From: Tulasnella sp. 424
Lineage: Eukaryota; Basidiomycota; Agaricomycetes; Cantharellales; Tulasnellaceae
Reading direction: 5' to 3'
Length of the DNA: 64,000 bases
NCBI GenBank assembly: GCA_019633425.1
Contig: WSUB01000088.1
Location: 62,001-126,000, forward strand
Shown here: positions 50,624 to 61,523 of the stretch, piece by piece
Position numbering within the stretch: the first letter of the stretch is position 1
Layout: the number at the start of each line of letters is the position of its first letter
Notes under the pieces: generated by a model
What the model saw: only the letters and a program-made list of their open reading frames with translations
Databases searched by the model: none
What the model was told of the DNA's origin: nothing
Translations under genes and position numbers: made by a program

Positions 50624-50812
50624 TATCTCCAAGGGACGAATTGTGGTCATTGGCATGTTCGATATATTTGGCGAGATACCGACCTACACCTACACGTCGA
50701 CACGGCAGGGCATGCGCTCTGCCCTTCAATACAATTGAAAAAGTTTGATATTAGCAAATTGCAACCACAACCTTCGAAGGTCTGGCCTTGCTAATTGCAG
50801 AATATGTAGAGT

Positions 50813-51184
50813 AATATGTGTATTTGGATAGCATGCCCTCACAGAGGATCCCACTTTTACTTATGTGCTCTCTGCATTAGGATGTTGTTGTAATACCCGT
50901 GGTTCGTGCGCTCCGTCCTGGGATCCTTGTGTGTGCCCATCATACTGAGACGTCTTCCCTCAGATTTCCCTCGCTCGCGTTGGATGTTGTAACTCTGTTC
51001 TGATGTATCGTTAGAATAAAACTTCATCCGCAGTTCACCGAAGCTTCAAACGCATGTTATTAAGCGCCCATCGTTTGATTGGGCAGGTTGTGCAAGTCGG
51101 CGAGACGTGCACGTGTGGCTCGCCACAAACCCACCACCATCGGCTTTCTAAGCTCTGAGAGCATCGGAGACTGACAAGGCCCGG
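50813..51184 (+). promoter_or_regulatory. Conserved ~365-bp upstream block, unit 2
   Basis: Same landmarks and order as unit 1, ending at the ATG of gag-like gene 2. It follows about 190 bp of gene 1 3' flank. Confidence 0.6.
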
Positions 51185-52510
51185 ATGGACGACCGTAAGT
51201 TCGGTTCATTTTGATGGTTAAGCGTTGGCCATCTAATGAGAGTATTGTCTACGGAACTTGTTAGGATACGTCTCCTTTCGCGGTCAAGACGGGAATGAAG
51301 CCGAAGAATTCATTCAGGCGGTACGAAGGGCAGCATTCAATGCGAATAAAGATCGCGATGATGAGTGGATGGCCCGATTCGCATCGACATGCATGTCAGG
51401 CAAAGCCTTGAGGTGGTTCGAGTCATTGGATGATGATGTGCAAGAGAGCTGGAAGCGATTGAAGAAGGCCATTTTAGTTCGCTATCCGCCTGCAGAGTGA
51501 GCGCTTCCCTTTCGTATGCTCATCTGTAGTGACTTCTCTAACGATTGGTTTGGGCAGTGAGGATGCCATCGTTCCATCTGCGTCCGCTGCCCCTCCTGCC
51601 GCTGCTGCTGCTCCGGCAGCGGCCCCTCCACCAGCTGCACCGTGGCCTTCATCATTCCCTCAAGTTGACTTCGCTCCACCCGCCGCTGTACCACCACAGA
51701 CTTATACTCCAAAACCTCGTAGCAAGCCATTCGACGGCGCCACTGGCGTCATCGAAATTCGGTATTACCAGACAAACAGAGTAATGGGCTATCTCTCTCA
51801 AGGGCTGAGAGACAACGGCGCCACTCAAGTGACCCGGAGCGGTCGAAGTTCTGCGCAGAGAGTAACCGTGAAAAACGAACCTTACTCGACCTATTCTAAT
51901 ATTGCCCTCAACACAGGACCGAGAGCTGTAAGTGACATAATCCTTGTTTGCGGATGTTCCTCTTCCTAAACTCCTTACTTAGCGCAACAAATTCTTTGGC
52001 CTGACATGGCTGCACCAAAGAGGCGCCAGGGCACCGGCTGGATATCGGTAAGCTGGGAGTATACTAGGTGCCGGACGCATAGCTGTATTTACTCACCCTA
52101 ATATTCTGCAAGCTACGCCGCGACAGTGTTTACGCAAAACATCGACGGTGCAGGGTCATCCGTCAACAGTTCCTATTATGAAGGAGGCTCCGAAGCGACG
52201 ATCTGGGACGTTGCGTCGGACGGAAAGGTGTCCGCCACGTCTGATGGTAACGTTCTCCAGTTTTGAACCTCCCCGCTTCTCAGTCTCATTCACCTTAATT
52301 GCACAGGCAAAGCCTTGGAATTCTACGTCTATGACGAGACCGACCAGATCAATCTCTTCCCCGACTTTAACGCTTATGTTTCCTCAAGGGGTGTGGGACA
52401 CCAATGGGACCGAGTGGTAAGCGTAGCCAAGGCGTGCAGCTTTCCTACGCGAGGAATAGCCAACTCACACGTCTTGTTTTCCGCAGAACCTTATTTTCAA
52501 GCAAGAGTAG
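51185..52510 (+). CDS. Gag-like capsid plus unnamed C-terminal domain (unit 2), seven exons
   Basis: Exons are 51185-51194, 51265-51496, 51558-51927, 51983-52047, 52113-52246, 52307-52416 and 52487-52510, 945 nt or 314 residues. The gag-like part ([30 protein letters not shown]) and C-terminal part (GVIEIRYYQTN, FFGLTWLH, YAATVFTQN, FYVYDETDQINLF) are intact. The usual acceptor of exon 3 (GATTAG in units 1 and 3) reads GATTGG here; the next AG, nine bases on (GGGCAG), restores splicing in frame at the cost of three residues. The linker is Ala/Pro-rich and slightly longer than in unit 1. Confidence 0.78.
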
Positions 52511-52723
52511 TCTTTCTAAAGGACGAATTGTGGCAATTGGAATGTTCGAGTCGCTTGACGAGATCCTATGCCTGCAGACCGACACGTCGCAGCATGTGCT
52601 TTGTCCTTCAATACACTTTTGATTATCCGTTTGATGAACGGCGTTCGGTACAAAAACGTTCGATACTAGCAAATTGCGACCACGACCCTTGCGAGCCCGG
52701 CCTCGCTAATTCCGGAATATTTA

Positions 52724-53084
52724 GAGTAATATGTTAATTGGCATGGCATTTTCCTGTAGATGATTTTATTTACTTTTGCTCTTTTACGTTAGGATGTTGT
52801 TGTAATACTGGGGTTGTGCGCTTCATCCTGGGATCCTTTGTGCCCATCATAATACTGAGAGCTTTTCCCTCAGATTGCCCTTGCTCGTGGATGTTGGGCT
52901 CTATACGACGTGCCGTTAGAATAAAACCGTCATTCGCAGTCCACCGAAGCTTCAATACGTGTTATTACATAAGCGCTTATCATCTTATTAGGTCAGGTCA
53001 TGCACGTGGCGCGTGGCTCAAAAAAACCGTTACCCACCACCATCGACTCGTAGGCACTACGAGCATTGGACTGACAAGACTCTG
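52724..53084 (+). promoter_or_regulatory. Conserved upstream block, unit 3
   Basis: A more diverged copy of the block before unit 1; it keeps CCACCGAAGCTTCAA and CCACCACCATCG but has small deletions. Confidence 0.55.
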
Positions 53085-54719
53085 ATGGATGAAGTAAGTC
53101 GGGTTAGCTGATTGTTAAGCGCTGGCGATCTAATGAGAGTGCTGTCTATAGAACTTGTCAGGAAACGCCTCCTTTCGTGGTGAAGACGGGAAGGAGGCCG
53201 AAGAATTCATTCAAGCAGTACGAAAGGCTGCATTTGATGCGAATAAAGATCGCGATAATGAGTGGATGGCCCGATTCGCATCGACGTGCATGTCAGGCAA
53301 AGCCTTGAGGTGGTATGAATCATTAGACGATGATGTGCAAGAGAGCTGGAGGCGTTTAAAGAAGGCCATTCTAGTTAGCTATCCCCCTGCACGGTCAGCG
53401 CTTCCCTTCCAGATGCTCATCTGCAGCGAACTTTCTAACGATTAGTTTGGGCAGTGAGGATTCCATCATTCCATCTCCGTCCGCTGCCCCTGCTGCTCCC
53501 GCAGCGGCGTTTCCACCAGCTGCACCGGAGACTCCATCATTTCCTCAAGTCTATATCGCTCCACCACCACAAAGTAATACCCGGAAGCCTCCTGCCGGGA
53601 AACCTCCTGCCGGGAAACCTCCTGCCGGGAAACCTCCCCCCGGGAAGAAGCCCCCTGCCGGGAAGCCTCCTGCCGAGAAGCCTCCTTCCGGGAAGAAGCC
53701 TCCTGCCGGGAAGCCTCCTGCTGGGAAGCCTCCTGCCGAGATGCCTCCTTCCGGGAAGAAACCTCCTGCCGGGAAAGCTCCTGCCGGGAAAGCTCCTGCC
53801 GGGAAGAAGCCTCCTGCCGGGAAGCCTCCTGCCGGAGCGTCGCCTCAGGCAGCTGCACAGCGGGCCTCATCATTTCCCGCTGACTTGAATCCAGTCACCC
53901 CTGCACCGTCAGGGAGCTCTAGTTCGAAACCAAGTAACAATCCATTTGCCGGCGCTCGTGGCATCATAGAAATTCGGTATACCGAGACAAACAAGTTTAT
54001 GGGCCATATCTCTCGAACGCTGAGAGGCAACGGCGCTGCTCAAGTAACCCGGAGCGGCCGAAATTCTGGGCAAGCGCAGCAGGTATACGTGAAAAAAGAA
54101 CCTTCCTCGATTCATTTTAACATTGGCCTCGCCACAGGATTCATTGGTGTAAATAACCCATCCTGATTTCACTGGCCTTCGTGTTCCTAACGTCCTTATT
54201 TTCAGCACACCCAATCCCTTGGCCTGACTTGGGTGCATCAGAAAAGTGCTCGTGCCCCGGCTGGATATCGGTAAGCTGGACATATACGATGTACTGCATC
54301 CTTGCGTTTCCTCACCTTAATTCCGTGAAAGCTACGCTGCGGCAGTCTTCATGGAGGGCAGTGATGGATCAAGCTCATCCATCAACAGTAATGCTTATGA
54401 AGGAATCTCCGAAGCGGCTATCTGGGACATAGCCCCGAACGGGAAAATGACAGCCACGTCTGATGGTAAAGTCCACCAATTATGACCTTACCCGATTCCG
54501 AATCTTAGTAACTTTGGTTGAATAGGCAAGTATTTGGCATTCTATGTCTTTGAAGAGACCAACCAAATCAACGTCTTCCCCGATTTCAACTCCTATGTTG
54601 CCTCAAGGGGTGTGGCGCAACAATGGGACCGCGTGGTAAGCGTAGCCGAGGCTCCCAGCTTCCCCTCAGAGATTTACACGTCTTGTTTTCCACAGAACCT
54701 TTTTTTCAAGCAAGAGTAG
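53085..54719 (+). CDS. Gag-like capsid plus unnamed C-terminal domain (unit 3), seven exons, Lys-Pro-Pro repeat linker
   Basis: Exons are 53085-53093, 53152-53393, 53446-54148, 54206-54270, 54332-54465, 54526-54635 and 54696-54719, 1,287 nt or 428 residues. Exon 1 is one base shorter than in the siblings (ATGGATGAA), which would break the frame at the usual TTGTCAG acceptor. A new upstream acceptor (GTCTATAG) gives an in-frame [13 protein letters not shown]. The linker is expanded into KPPAG-type repeats (about 53584-53837). The C-terminal part ([33 protein letters not shown]) is intact. The tail NLFFKQE matches the other units. Confidence 0.76.
53584..53837 (+). repeat. Coding minisatellite (15-nt unit, KPPAG)
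   Basis: Tandem CCTGCCGGGAAGCCT-type units, with variants encoding KKPPAG, EKPPSG and KAPAG. About 17 units lie within exon 3 of gag-like gene 3. Unit length and variants indicate slippage or unequal exchange. Confidence 0.9.
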
Positions 54720-55099
54720 TCTTTCTAAAGGACGAATTGTGGCAATTGGAATGTTCGAGTCGCTTGACGAGATCCTAGACCTGCAGACCGACACGTCGCA
54801 GCATGCGCTTTGTCCTTCAATACATTTTTGATTCTCCGTTCCGATGAACGGGATTTAGTACAGGAAAAAAAGAAAAGATCAAGACCGCGCCTCGCTATCT
54901 CCAGAAAATGTTGACGAATGGGAATGTTCAGGCGATGAATAGCATTGTAGAGGAGAAACCGAACCAATGTCATTCCATGCTTCCTACCCCACTGTATTTA
55001 TTTCATAGTGGTCAGGTTTCCTGCAGATGTTGATGTTTGAGATGTACTTCAAGAAAACGGATAATGCCAAACTAACCTATTCAGTCCAACGTGTGGTTC
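54720..55099. other. 3' flank of gag-like unit 3
   Basis: Matches 61143-61520 downstream of unit 4, so it belongs to the duplicated block. No gene is supported. Confidence 0.55.
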
Positions 55100-55860
55100 A
55101 AAGGCCGCCGCCAAACCTGCTTTCCCCACTCTATATCGTCGACTAATCTCCACGACGTGACTGGTAAGCGTGTCCGTGAGAGTCGGGCGTCGCTTTAGTA
55201 CCGGAAATCTTTGATGCGGAGTCGGAGTGGGTAGCTAGCCATTCGAGCGCCTCTGGAGCTGCTCTGACGTCGGCATCCGGTGCCTCCTCATTGATGGAGC
55301 AATCCTCGGCTGTCAGTTGTGCCGTTCACTCTATTCCCCTCTCACCGTTCTGCTCGATTAGGGAGCATACTCGGGCAGCTCGGACTCCCTCCGTTCGCAG
55401 AGAGACTTTGCGGAGATGGGGAAGTTGGCTGACCAAGGAGACCAAACGGAGAACCTTACCCGTCCAGTTCCACGGGAAGGAGAATGAAACTTTGAGGGTT
55501 TTGATTCGGTCGATTGAACTACCCCTCGAGAGGGTTAGTGAAGGTACTGAGTCAATGGAGGGTTGGACCAATTGGGGCTGCAGCTCGATGTTCTTCGGGT
55601 TGGACCTGGTTCGTACTCAATTTCGTCGGCCCCCCGATCCTCTCCGGTCTCGGCTTGTTCCCAAGGTTTTGCTGATGACGAGCGGAACATTAGTTTCCAT
55701 CTCGAGGGTGGCGCGCGAGGTACATGCTTCAATAGAAGACGGCAGAGGGCATGGGATCGGATGCCGACGTCGAGGTCTCGGAGGTCTCGGAGATAAAGCC
55801 GAGTTCGCCGCTGACTCAGCTCAGGGAAGATAGACCAGTGATCTTCATTCAAGATCCCTC
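55100..55860 (-). pseudogene. F-box/LRR gene relic (C-terminal part)
   Basis: 55.1-55.45 kb on the minus strand is closely similar to the C-terminal coding end of the F-box gene at 61.5-62.7 kb: SLVSQLPHLRKVSLRTEGVR and SLIEQNGERGIE. Further upstream the similarity fades into broken frames to about 55860, and no F-box is found. It is a decayed copy that keeps the correct frame at the point where the other copy is frameshifted. Confidence 0.6.
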
Positions 55861-55987
55861 CTAAGATTCTAGAGACGAAGCGAAGGAGCGATTCGCTGGC
55901 CCAACGTGAGTGTGCCGCGCGGCCTTAAGAACCCCTACATCATATTCTCATTGAACACTTTGGCGGCAGGCACCCATCGTTCAGGTT

Positions 55988-56968
55988 ATGGACATAGCGA
56001 TAGAAGATCTCGCGGGAGCTTTTGCGGTCCCTCCACCCTTTAACGATGCCTCTCCCGGAGACTGCTACCTCCAATCTCTCGAGGGTGTCCGTTTCAAGGT
56101 CCTCCGCCATGTTCTCACCAATTCCTCACGATACTTTGAACGTCTCTTCGAAGATCTTCCTCCTTCAGCTCCTGGCGACCTTCCAAAACTACTCATGGAT
56201 GAGGACGCCCGGACACTCCACGCCCTACTCATTCTTCTATATCCTGTTCACGCAAAGATATCATCCATCAACATCGCGCAGACCATAAAACTCCTCGAGA
56301 TACGGGACAAATACGACATCACGGACAACGCAATCCTGTTTATCCTGGGTGGCGTCGTCGGGACTAACATAACTGGGGATGGGCTAGTGGATGACCCGAT
56401 GGGACTGTACTCGCTTTCGTGGAGGTTTGGTTTTCAGCCCGAAGTACAGCTCTTCTCTCGCTACTTGCACGGCATCGACCTGAATGATGAAGACCTCGTC
56501 AATAGGTTAATCCATCATGCTGGAAGTGTGAAGGCTTATATCGCTCTGTCTGACCTCCACCGTCGACGCGAGGCTGCATTGGACAACATCATTGAAGCCC
56601 TGGAGCCGCGGAAGCACTTTTGTTCAGCACATTCGGCGTCAGATACCATGTTTTTTGCCTTCATCTCTCTCATAAAAAATGCTGCTAGAACCGCCTTGCT
56701 CTCGCCTGTGCCAAAAGTCGGCCAGGGGGGCGCAATCTCGTTCCTTGGACTGCAAAGTGAGGACGAAATGCGTGCTGTAACATGGTGCTCTACGTGTTAC
56801 GCGGGTGCGGACAAGACAAAGCTGTCTAGTCGGCTTCAGGCTGCAATCGACAAGTATCCACAGGAAATAAAAATGTGAGCGCCCAACTATCGTTTCTTGG
56901 AGTTTGTTGATGACAATTCTCCATATCGTAGTGTCCCGGGCTACGATACTCGTGCTGCTTGGCATTAG
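55988..56968 (+). CDS. BTB/POZ domain protein (paralogue 7), two exons
   Basis: Exon 1 is 55988-56874 and exon 2 is 56932-56968, giving 307 residues ending VPGYDTRAAWH. The start MDIAIEDLAGAFAVPPPF precedes SPGDCYLQSLEGVRFKVLRH. The helical middle (DDPMGLYSLSWRFGF), CSAHSASDTMFF and WCSTCYAGAD are conserved. It is about 33 kb from the nearest relative in this window, so the family is not limited to the left cluster. Its 5' flank is the F-box relic. Confidence 0.86.
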
Positions 56969-57094
56969 ACTACTTCTACCTTTGGATGTATCAAGTCATT
57001 TCACCGTTGACAAATCTGCATTAACCCCTTACAATACTTCTGAGCTGGCGCGTCCTTCGTTCGATATGCCGAGCTAATCGTTACACAAGAGATG

Positions 57095-57100
57095 TAATAT
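57095..57100. repeat. Target-site duplication, left (TAATAT)
   Basis: TAATAT directly before the left TIR; the same six bases directly follow the right TIR at 58666-58671. Confidence 0.7.
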
Positions 57101-57321
57101 TATGGCATTCCGATTGGGGAAAAAATCCTGCGCGAAATTTTTTACCTTTCCCCCCTTAGAAAGGGCCTTTCTGAGCCTTTCTGAGCCAAATTCCAATAGA
57201 GAAAAAAATTCTGCTGGAAAGGGTGGGGGTCGGGGGTATGGCGAGTGAAATTTCGCGGCGGGCGTAAAAGTCTCGCGGCATGTCGGAAAATCTTGCGGTC
57301 GGCCAGAAAATCATCTTGCAG
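57101..57321. repeat. Left terminal inverted repeat
   Basis: Inverted relative to about 58457-58665. It has a short internal duplication (CTTTCTGAGC twice) not present in the right arm. Confidence 0.75.
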
Positions 57322-58456
57322 GACCAAGTGCGGGACAACTTGGACAACTAGTCAAAGATAATATTAACACAGCAAGAGATGGTATACATTGTGATTCCTG
57401 GTGCTCTGTAGCATTTAGATGGCTTGTGGCAATCCTGACACTCGGCAATGCTTTCATGGTTAGGCTTCGCTCATGGTGGGTCAATGTGAACTGGAGCTTC
57501 TTTCAGTTTCCACGATTGAAATTGTATAATGTGCTAATATAATCAAAGTATGTGGATAACAGGCACTGAAGTCTTCATTACTTTGTGTAAGATCCTCTCC
57601 GGTCCTAGAGCAGGAGAACGGAGTGCCTGGGCTGGGCCGTCGATTGCAGGACTTGTCATGACCCGTAGCGAGGCTCACTACAATCGAGTGGTATACTTAC
57701 CAGTGCCATAATGTATTCCAGACAGTACTGCACTATTCATAATATGGGACAAAGTTGGTAATGTACCTCACTGGCAGCCACGATTGTGTGGACGAGATGA
57801 CAGTCCTACGGTACCTAAAGCGCTTGCCTCGGCTCAAGTGTTGGGCAAAGCCGGCCAGGCTGAGCTTGGGCAAGCCGTGAGCTTCGGCTCAAGCTCTGTC
57901 AGCTTGAGCCGGCGCAAAGCCTTGCTCAAACCCAGCGCGCTTACCATGAATGGTAATTGCCGATCCGATTCCGGCCCGAGTCAGACGTTGGCTTGCCATC
58001 TATCTCTAAGATGAAGCCAACCCCACAAGTGAAGGTTCCTGAGGCGTAAGTGAGCTCCAGCCCAGCAAGCAAACCTGAGCGAGCCAAGCTCCTTGGCTCG
58101 AGCTCAACCCACTGCCTGAGTTTGCCCGAGATTGAGGACCGACCGCTCCAGCACAGCACTACGAGTCGGCTCCCCACAGGCAAGATTATCTTACTAATGA
58201 ACTAACGCGTAAAGCGAGCTGCAAATGAGGGGTGCTTTGGTCTGTAAGAGCATACGCATTTGCCGTACCGTGGTACGGTTAGTTCGTAGACATAGGCGGG
58301 TCGAGCGACCAGGGGTATTATCGTGTCTCTTATAATGCTCTTCCGGCCACTGAACTGCTATTGGTAACTGTCTATGCCAGTCTAATATGATATAGGATAT
58401 TCTAGATGAGGCATTTACCTAGCTGACGTGACTTATATCGGTGGCGAGCCGTGTCT

Positions 58457-58665
58457 CGCAAGATGATTTTCTGGCCGACCGCAAGATTTTCCGACATGCC
58501 GCGAGACTTTTACGCCCGCCGCGAAATTTCACTCGTCATACCCCCGACCCCCACCCTTTCCAGCAGAAATTTCCCCCCTATCGGACTTTAGCTCAGAAAG
58601 GGCCTCCCTGAGGGGGAAAGATAAAAAATATCGCGCGGGATTTTTTCCCCAATCGGAATGCCATA
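58457..58665. repeat. Right terminal inverted repeat
   Basis: Reverse complement of the left arm with scattered mismatches. Confidence 0.75.
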
Positions 58666-58671
58666 TAATAT
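58666..58671. repeat. Target-site duplication, right (TAATAT)
   Basis: Matches 57095-57100. Confidence 0.7.
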
Positions 58672-58739
58672 CTGTGCTTGTCTCCTTAAGAAATTTAAAG
58701 CTTGAAAACAGAATCCGGAAACTCCTGAAAGTGCAATAT

Positions 58740-59140
58740 TTGACTGTCACGGATCGGCCGCGATCGGCTAAACGAACCCAAGATTTACGTCGCGAAGTCG
58801 GAGGCGGCAGCGTGAAGGAAGCATTGAAAAGGTTAATCCGCATCTTTCAATCGCCAGAAATGTATAGATAGCGACTCCTGAAAAAAAAGTCCTGAAAGAT
58901 GGAGGAACGAGGAACGGAGCGCTCGATGAAAATGTCGTGAGGGAGAGGAATATGCTATGCGAAGTCTGGTGGGTAGGCAGCCAGAGACTGGTAATTAAAA
59001 GAGAGTTAGAAAAGAACGTCCAGACAAAGAACGGGGGGGGGGGGCGGGAAGTCTTGTCAAGAAGGTTGTTGAAAAGGAGAAAGTCCGCGGAAACTTGAAG
59101 AGCCGAGAGGAAAAGTCCTCATCTGACAACCGGCTCTGGC
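58740..59140. repeat. Leader segment shared with 63140-63435
   Basis: AAAGGTTAATCCGCATCTT and GTCGTGAGGGAGAGGAA-type strings occur in the same order upstream of gag-like units 4 and 5. A run of 12 G lies at 59033-59044. It is part of the duplicated block; no gene. Confidence 0.55.
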
Positions 59141-59142
59141 TT

Positions 59143-59502
59143 TAATTAATATGTAGATCTGAATGACATGCTCTCGTAGAGGATTCCGCTTTCACTTATG
59201 CTCTTTTGCGTTAGGACATTGTTGTAATACCGTGGTTCGTGCGCCCCATCCTGGCGTCCTTGTGGGCCCACCATACTGAGGTTATTTCCCTCAGATTTCC
59301 ATTGCTCGTGTTGTTGTTCTCTATTCTATATACCGTTAGAATGAAACGTTATGAGTAGTCCACCGAAGCTTCAACGCGTGCAATTAAGCGCCCATTGTCT
59401 GATTAGGCAGGTCGTGCAAGTCGGCGAGGCGTGTGGCTTGCCACAAACCCACCACCATCGGCTTTCTAAGCTCTGCGAGCATCGGAGACCGATAAGGCCC
59501 GG
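59143..59502 (+). promoter_or_regulatory. Conserved ~365-bp upstream block, unit 4
   Basis: Same landmarks as unit 1 directly before the ATG at 59503. Confidence 0.6.
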
Positions 59503-61142
59503 ATGGACGACCGTAAGTCGGGTTAGTTGATAGCTCAGCGCTGCCGATTTACTGAGGTAATTGTCTATCGAACTTGTCAGGATACGTCTCCTTTCGTGGT
59601 CAGGACGGGAACGAAGCTGAAGAGTTCATCCAAGCAGTGCGAAGGGCTGCATTCGATGCGGATAAAGACTGCGATGATAGATGGATGGCCCGATTCGCAT
59701 CAACATGCATGTCAGGCAAGGCCTTGAGGTGGTATGAGTCATTAGACGATGATGTGCAAGAGAGCTGGAAGCGTTTAAGGAAGGCTATTTTGGTTCGCTA
59801 TCCCCCTGCGGAGTGAGCGCTTCTCTTCCAGATACTCATTTGTAGCGAGCTATCTAACGATTAGTGTGGGTAGCGAGGATGCCATCGTTCCATCGGCGTC
59901 CGCTGCCCCGGCTGCCGCTGCCGTTCCTGCCGCTCCCGCATCGGCGCCTCCAACAGCTGCGCCGTGGCCCTCATCATTTCCCCAAGTCGACTTCGCTCCG
60001 CCTGCCGCTGCATCACCTCCAAGTCATGCTCCGAAATTTGCTTCCGCACCAGCGCCTCCGGCAGCTGAACAGTGGCCTTCTTCATTTCCTCAAGTTGACT
60101 TCGCCTCACCCGCACCTATACGACCACAAAATTATACTCCGAAACGTGCTCCTGCAGTGGTACCTCTTGCAGCTGCACAGTGGCCTTCATCATTTCCTTA
60201 TGTTGACTTCGCCCCGCCCGCCGCTATACCGCCACAAAGTTATGGTCCGAAAAGTGCTCCTGCAGCGGCGCCTCCGGCAGCTGCACAGTGGCCTTCATCG
60301 TTTCCTCTCGTTGACTTCGATCCGTTCGCCCCTGCACCATCAGGGAGTCATACTTCGAAACCAAGTGACAAGCCATTCGACGGCGCTTCTGGCATCATAG
60401 AAATTCGGTATGCCGAGACTAACCGGTTAATGGGCTACCTCTCTCAAAAGCTGAGAAGCAACGGCGCTGCTCAAGTGAGCCGGAGCGGCCGAAGTTCTGG
60501 ACAGCTGGTGACTATAAAAAACGAACCTTTCTCGATTTATTCTAACATTACCCGAAGCCCCGGACTGGTATGGGTAAGTAGCGTCATTCTGATTTCACCG
60601 GCCTTCGTGTTCCTAACGTCCTTATTTAGCACAAATTCATCGGCATGACTTGGCTGCATTCGGACAGTGCTCGCGCACCGGCTGGAAATCTGTAAGCTGG
60701 GCATATACCGTATACACCATCGTTGCGTTTCCTCACCTTAATTTTGTGAAAGGCTCGCTACGGCAGTTTTCACGCAAGGCAGCGACGGATCAGGCTCATC
60801 CCTTCACAGTCATTCTTATATAGGAAGCAGCGAAGCGGCTATCTGGGACATAGCCTCGGACGGAAAAGTGACCGCCATGGATGGTGGTAGGTTCACCTCT
60901 TATGATCTTGCTCGATTCCAAATCTCAGTAACCTCGATTGAACAGGCAAGCCTTTGGCATTCTACGTCTATGATGACACCAACCAGATCTATCTTTTCCC
61001 CGATTTTAACTCCTATATTATAGCCTCAAGGCGTGGGGCACAACAATGGGTCCCCGTGGTAAGCGTAGCCGAGGCGTCCAGCTTCCTCCGCGAGATTTAC
61101 ACGTCTTGTTTTCCGCAGAACCTTCTTTTCAGAGAGGACTAG
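59503..61142 (+). CDS. Gag-like capsid plus unnamed C-terminal domain (unit 4), seven exons, repeated linker
   Basis: Exons are 59503-59512, 59581-59812, 59865-60573, 60630-60691, 60753-60886, 60946-61058 and 61119-61142, 1,284 nt or 427 residues. The gag-like part ([33 protein letters not shown]) is intact. The linker holds four repeats of about 38 residues centred on QWPSSFPQVDF, where units 1-3 have one. The C-terminal part ([52 protein letters not shown]) is intact and ends NLLFRED. It is convergent with the F-box gene at 61.5-62.7 kb. Confidence 0.8.
59955..60345 (+). repeat. Coding tandem repeat in the unit 4 linker (~114-nt period, four copies)
   Basis: Each copy carries a TGGCC(T/C)TC(A/T)TC-type start followed by a GTTGACTTC-type string, encoding WPSSFP and VDF, then a Pro/Ala spacer. 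Copies differ by several substitutions. Confidence 0.8.
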
Positions 61143-61523
61143 TTTTATAAGGGACGAATTGTGGCAATTGGGATGTTCGAGTCACTTGGCAAGATCCTAT
61201 GCCTGCAGGTCGACGCGTCACAGCATGCGCTTGGTCCTTCAATACACTATTGATTCTCCGCTCTGATGAACGACGTTTAGTACAGAAAAAATAGAAAACT
61301 GGAACCGCGATCTTTGCTGGTCTGGCCTCGCTATCTCTAGAATATGTTGAACGATTGGGAATGGTCAGGTGATGGATAAGGTTATAGAGGGGAGAGAACG
61401 TACCAATGCCGTGTGATACCCCTACAAACTGTCTTTATCTCAGGCCATTAGTCAGACTTCCTGCAGATGTTAAAGTTTGAGGTGCACTTCAAGATTACGT
61501 ATAATTCCGAACGAACCTATTCA
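61143..61523. other. 3' flank of gag-like unit 4
   Basis: Matches 54720-55099. No gene is supported. Confidence 0.55.

Larger units (their letters stand above)
57101..58665. mobile_element. Non-autonomous TIR DNA element, 1,565 bp
   Basis: The ends are perfect inverted TATGGCATTCC / GGAATGCCATA, extended into inverted repeats of about 210-220 bp (57101 to about 57321 and about 58457 to 58665) that include CTGGAAAGGGTGGGGGTCGG and a GCGGCATGTCGGAAAATC stretch. It is flanked by TAATAT on both sides. The interior has no transposase-length frame, so it is a large MITE-like or deletion derivative that would need a transposase from elsewhere. The superfamily is not assigned: a 6-bp TAATAT duplication is unusual, and a TA-target reading cannot be excluded. 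Confidence 0.8.

Noticed and set aside
49323..54719. Active gypsy-type retrotransposon
   Set aside because: Only the gag-like part is present. There is no protease, reverse transcriptase, integrase or LTR pair, and introns are conserved in every unit.
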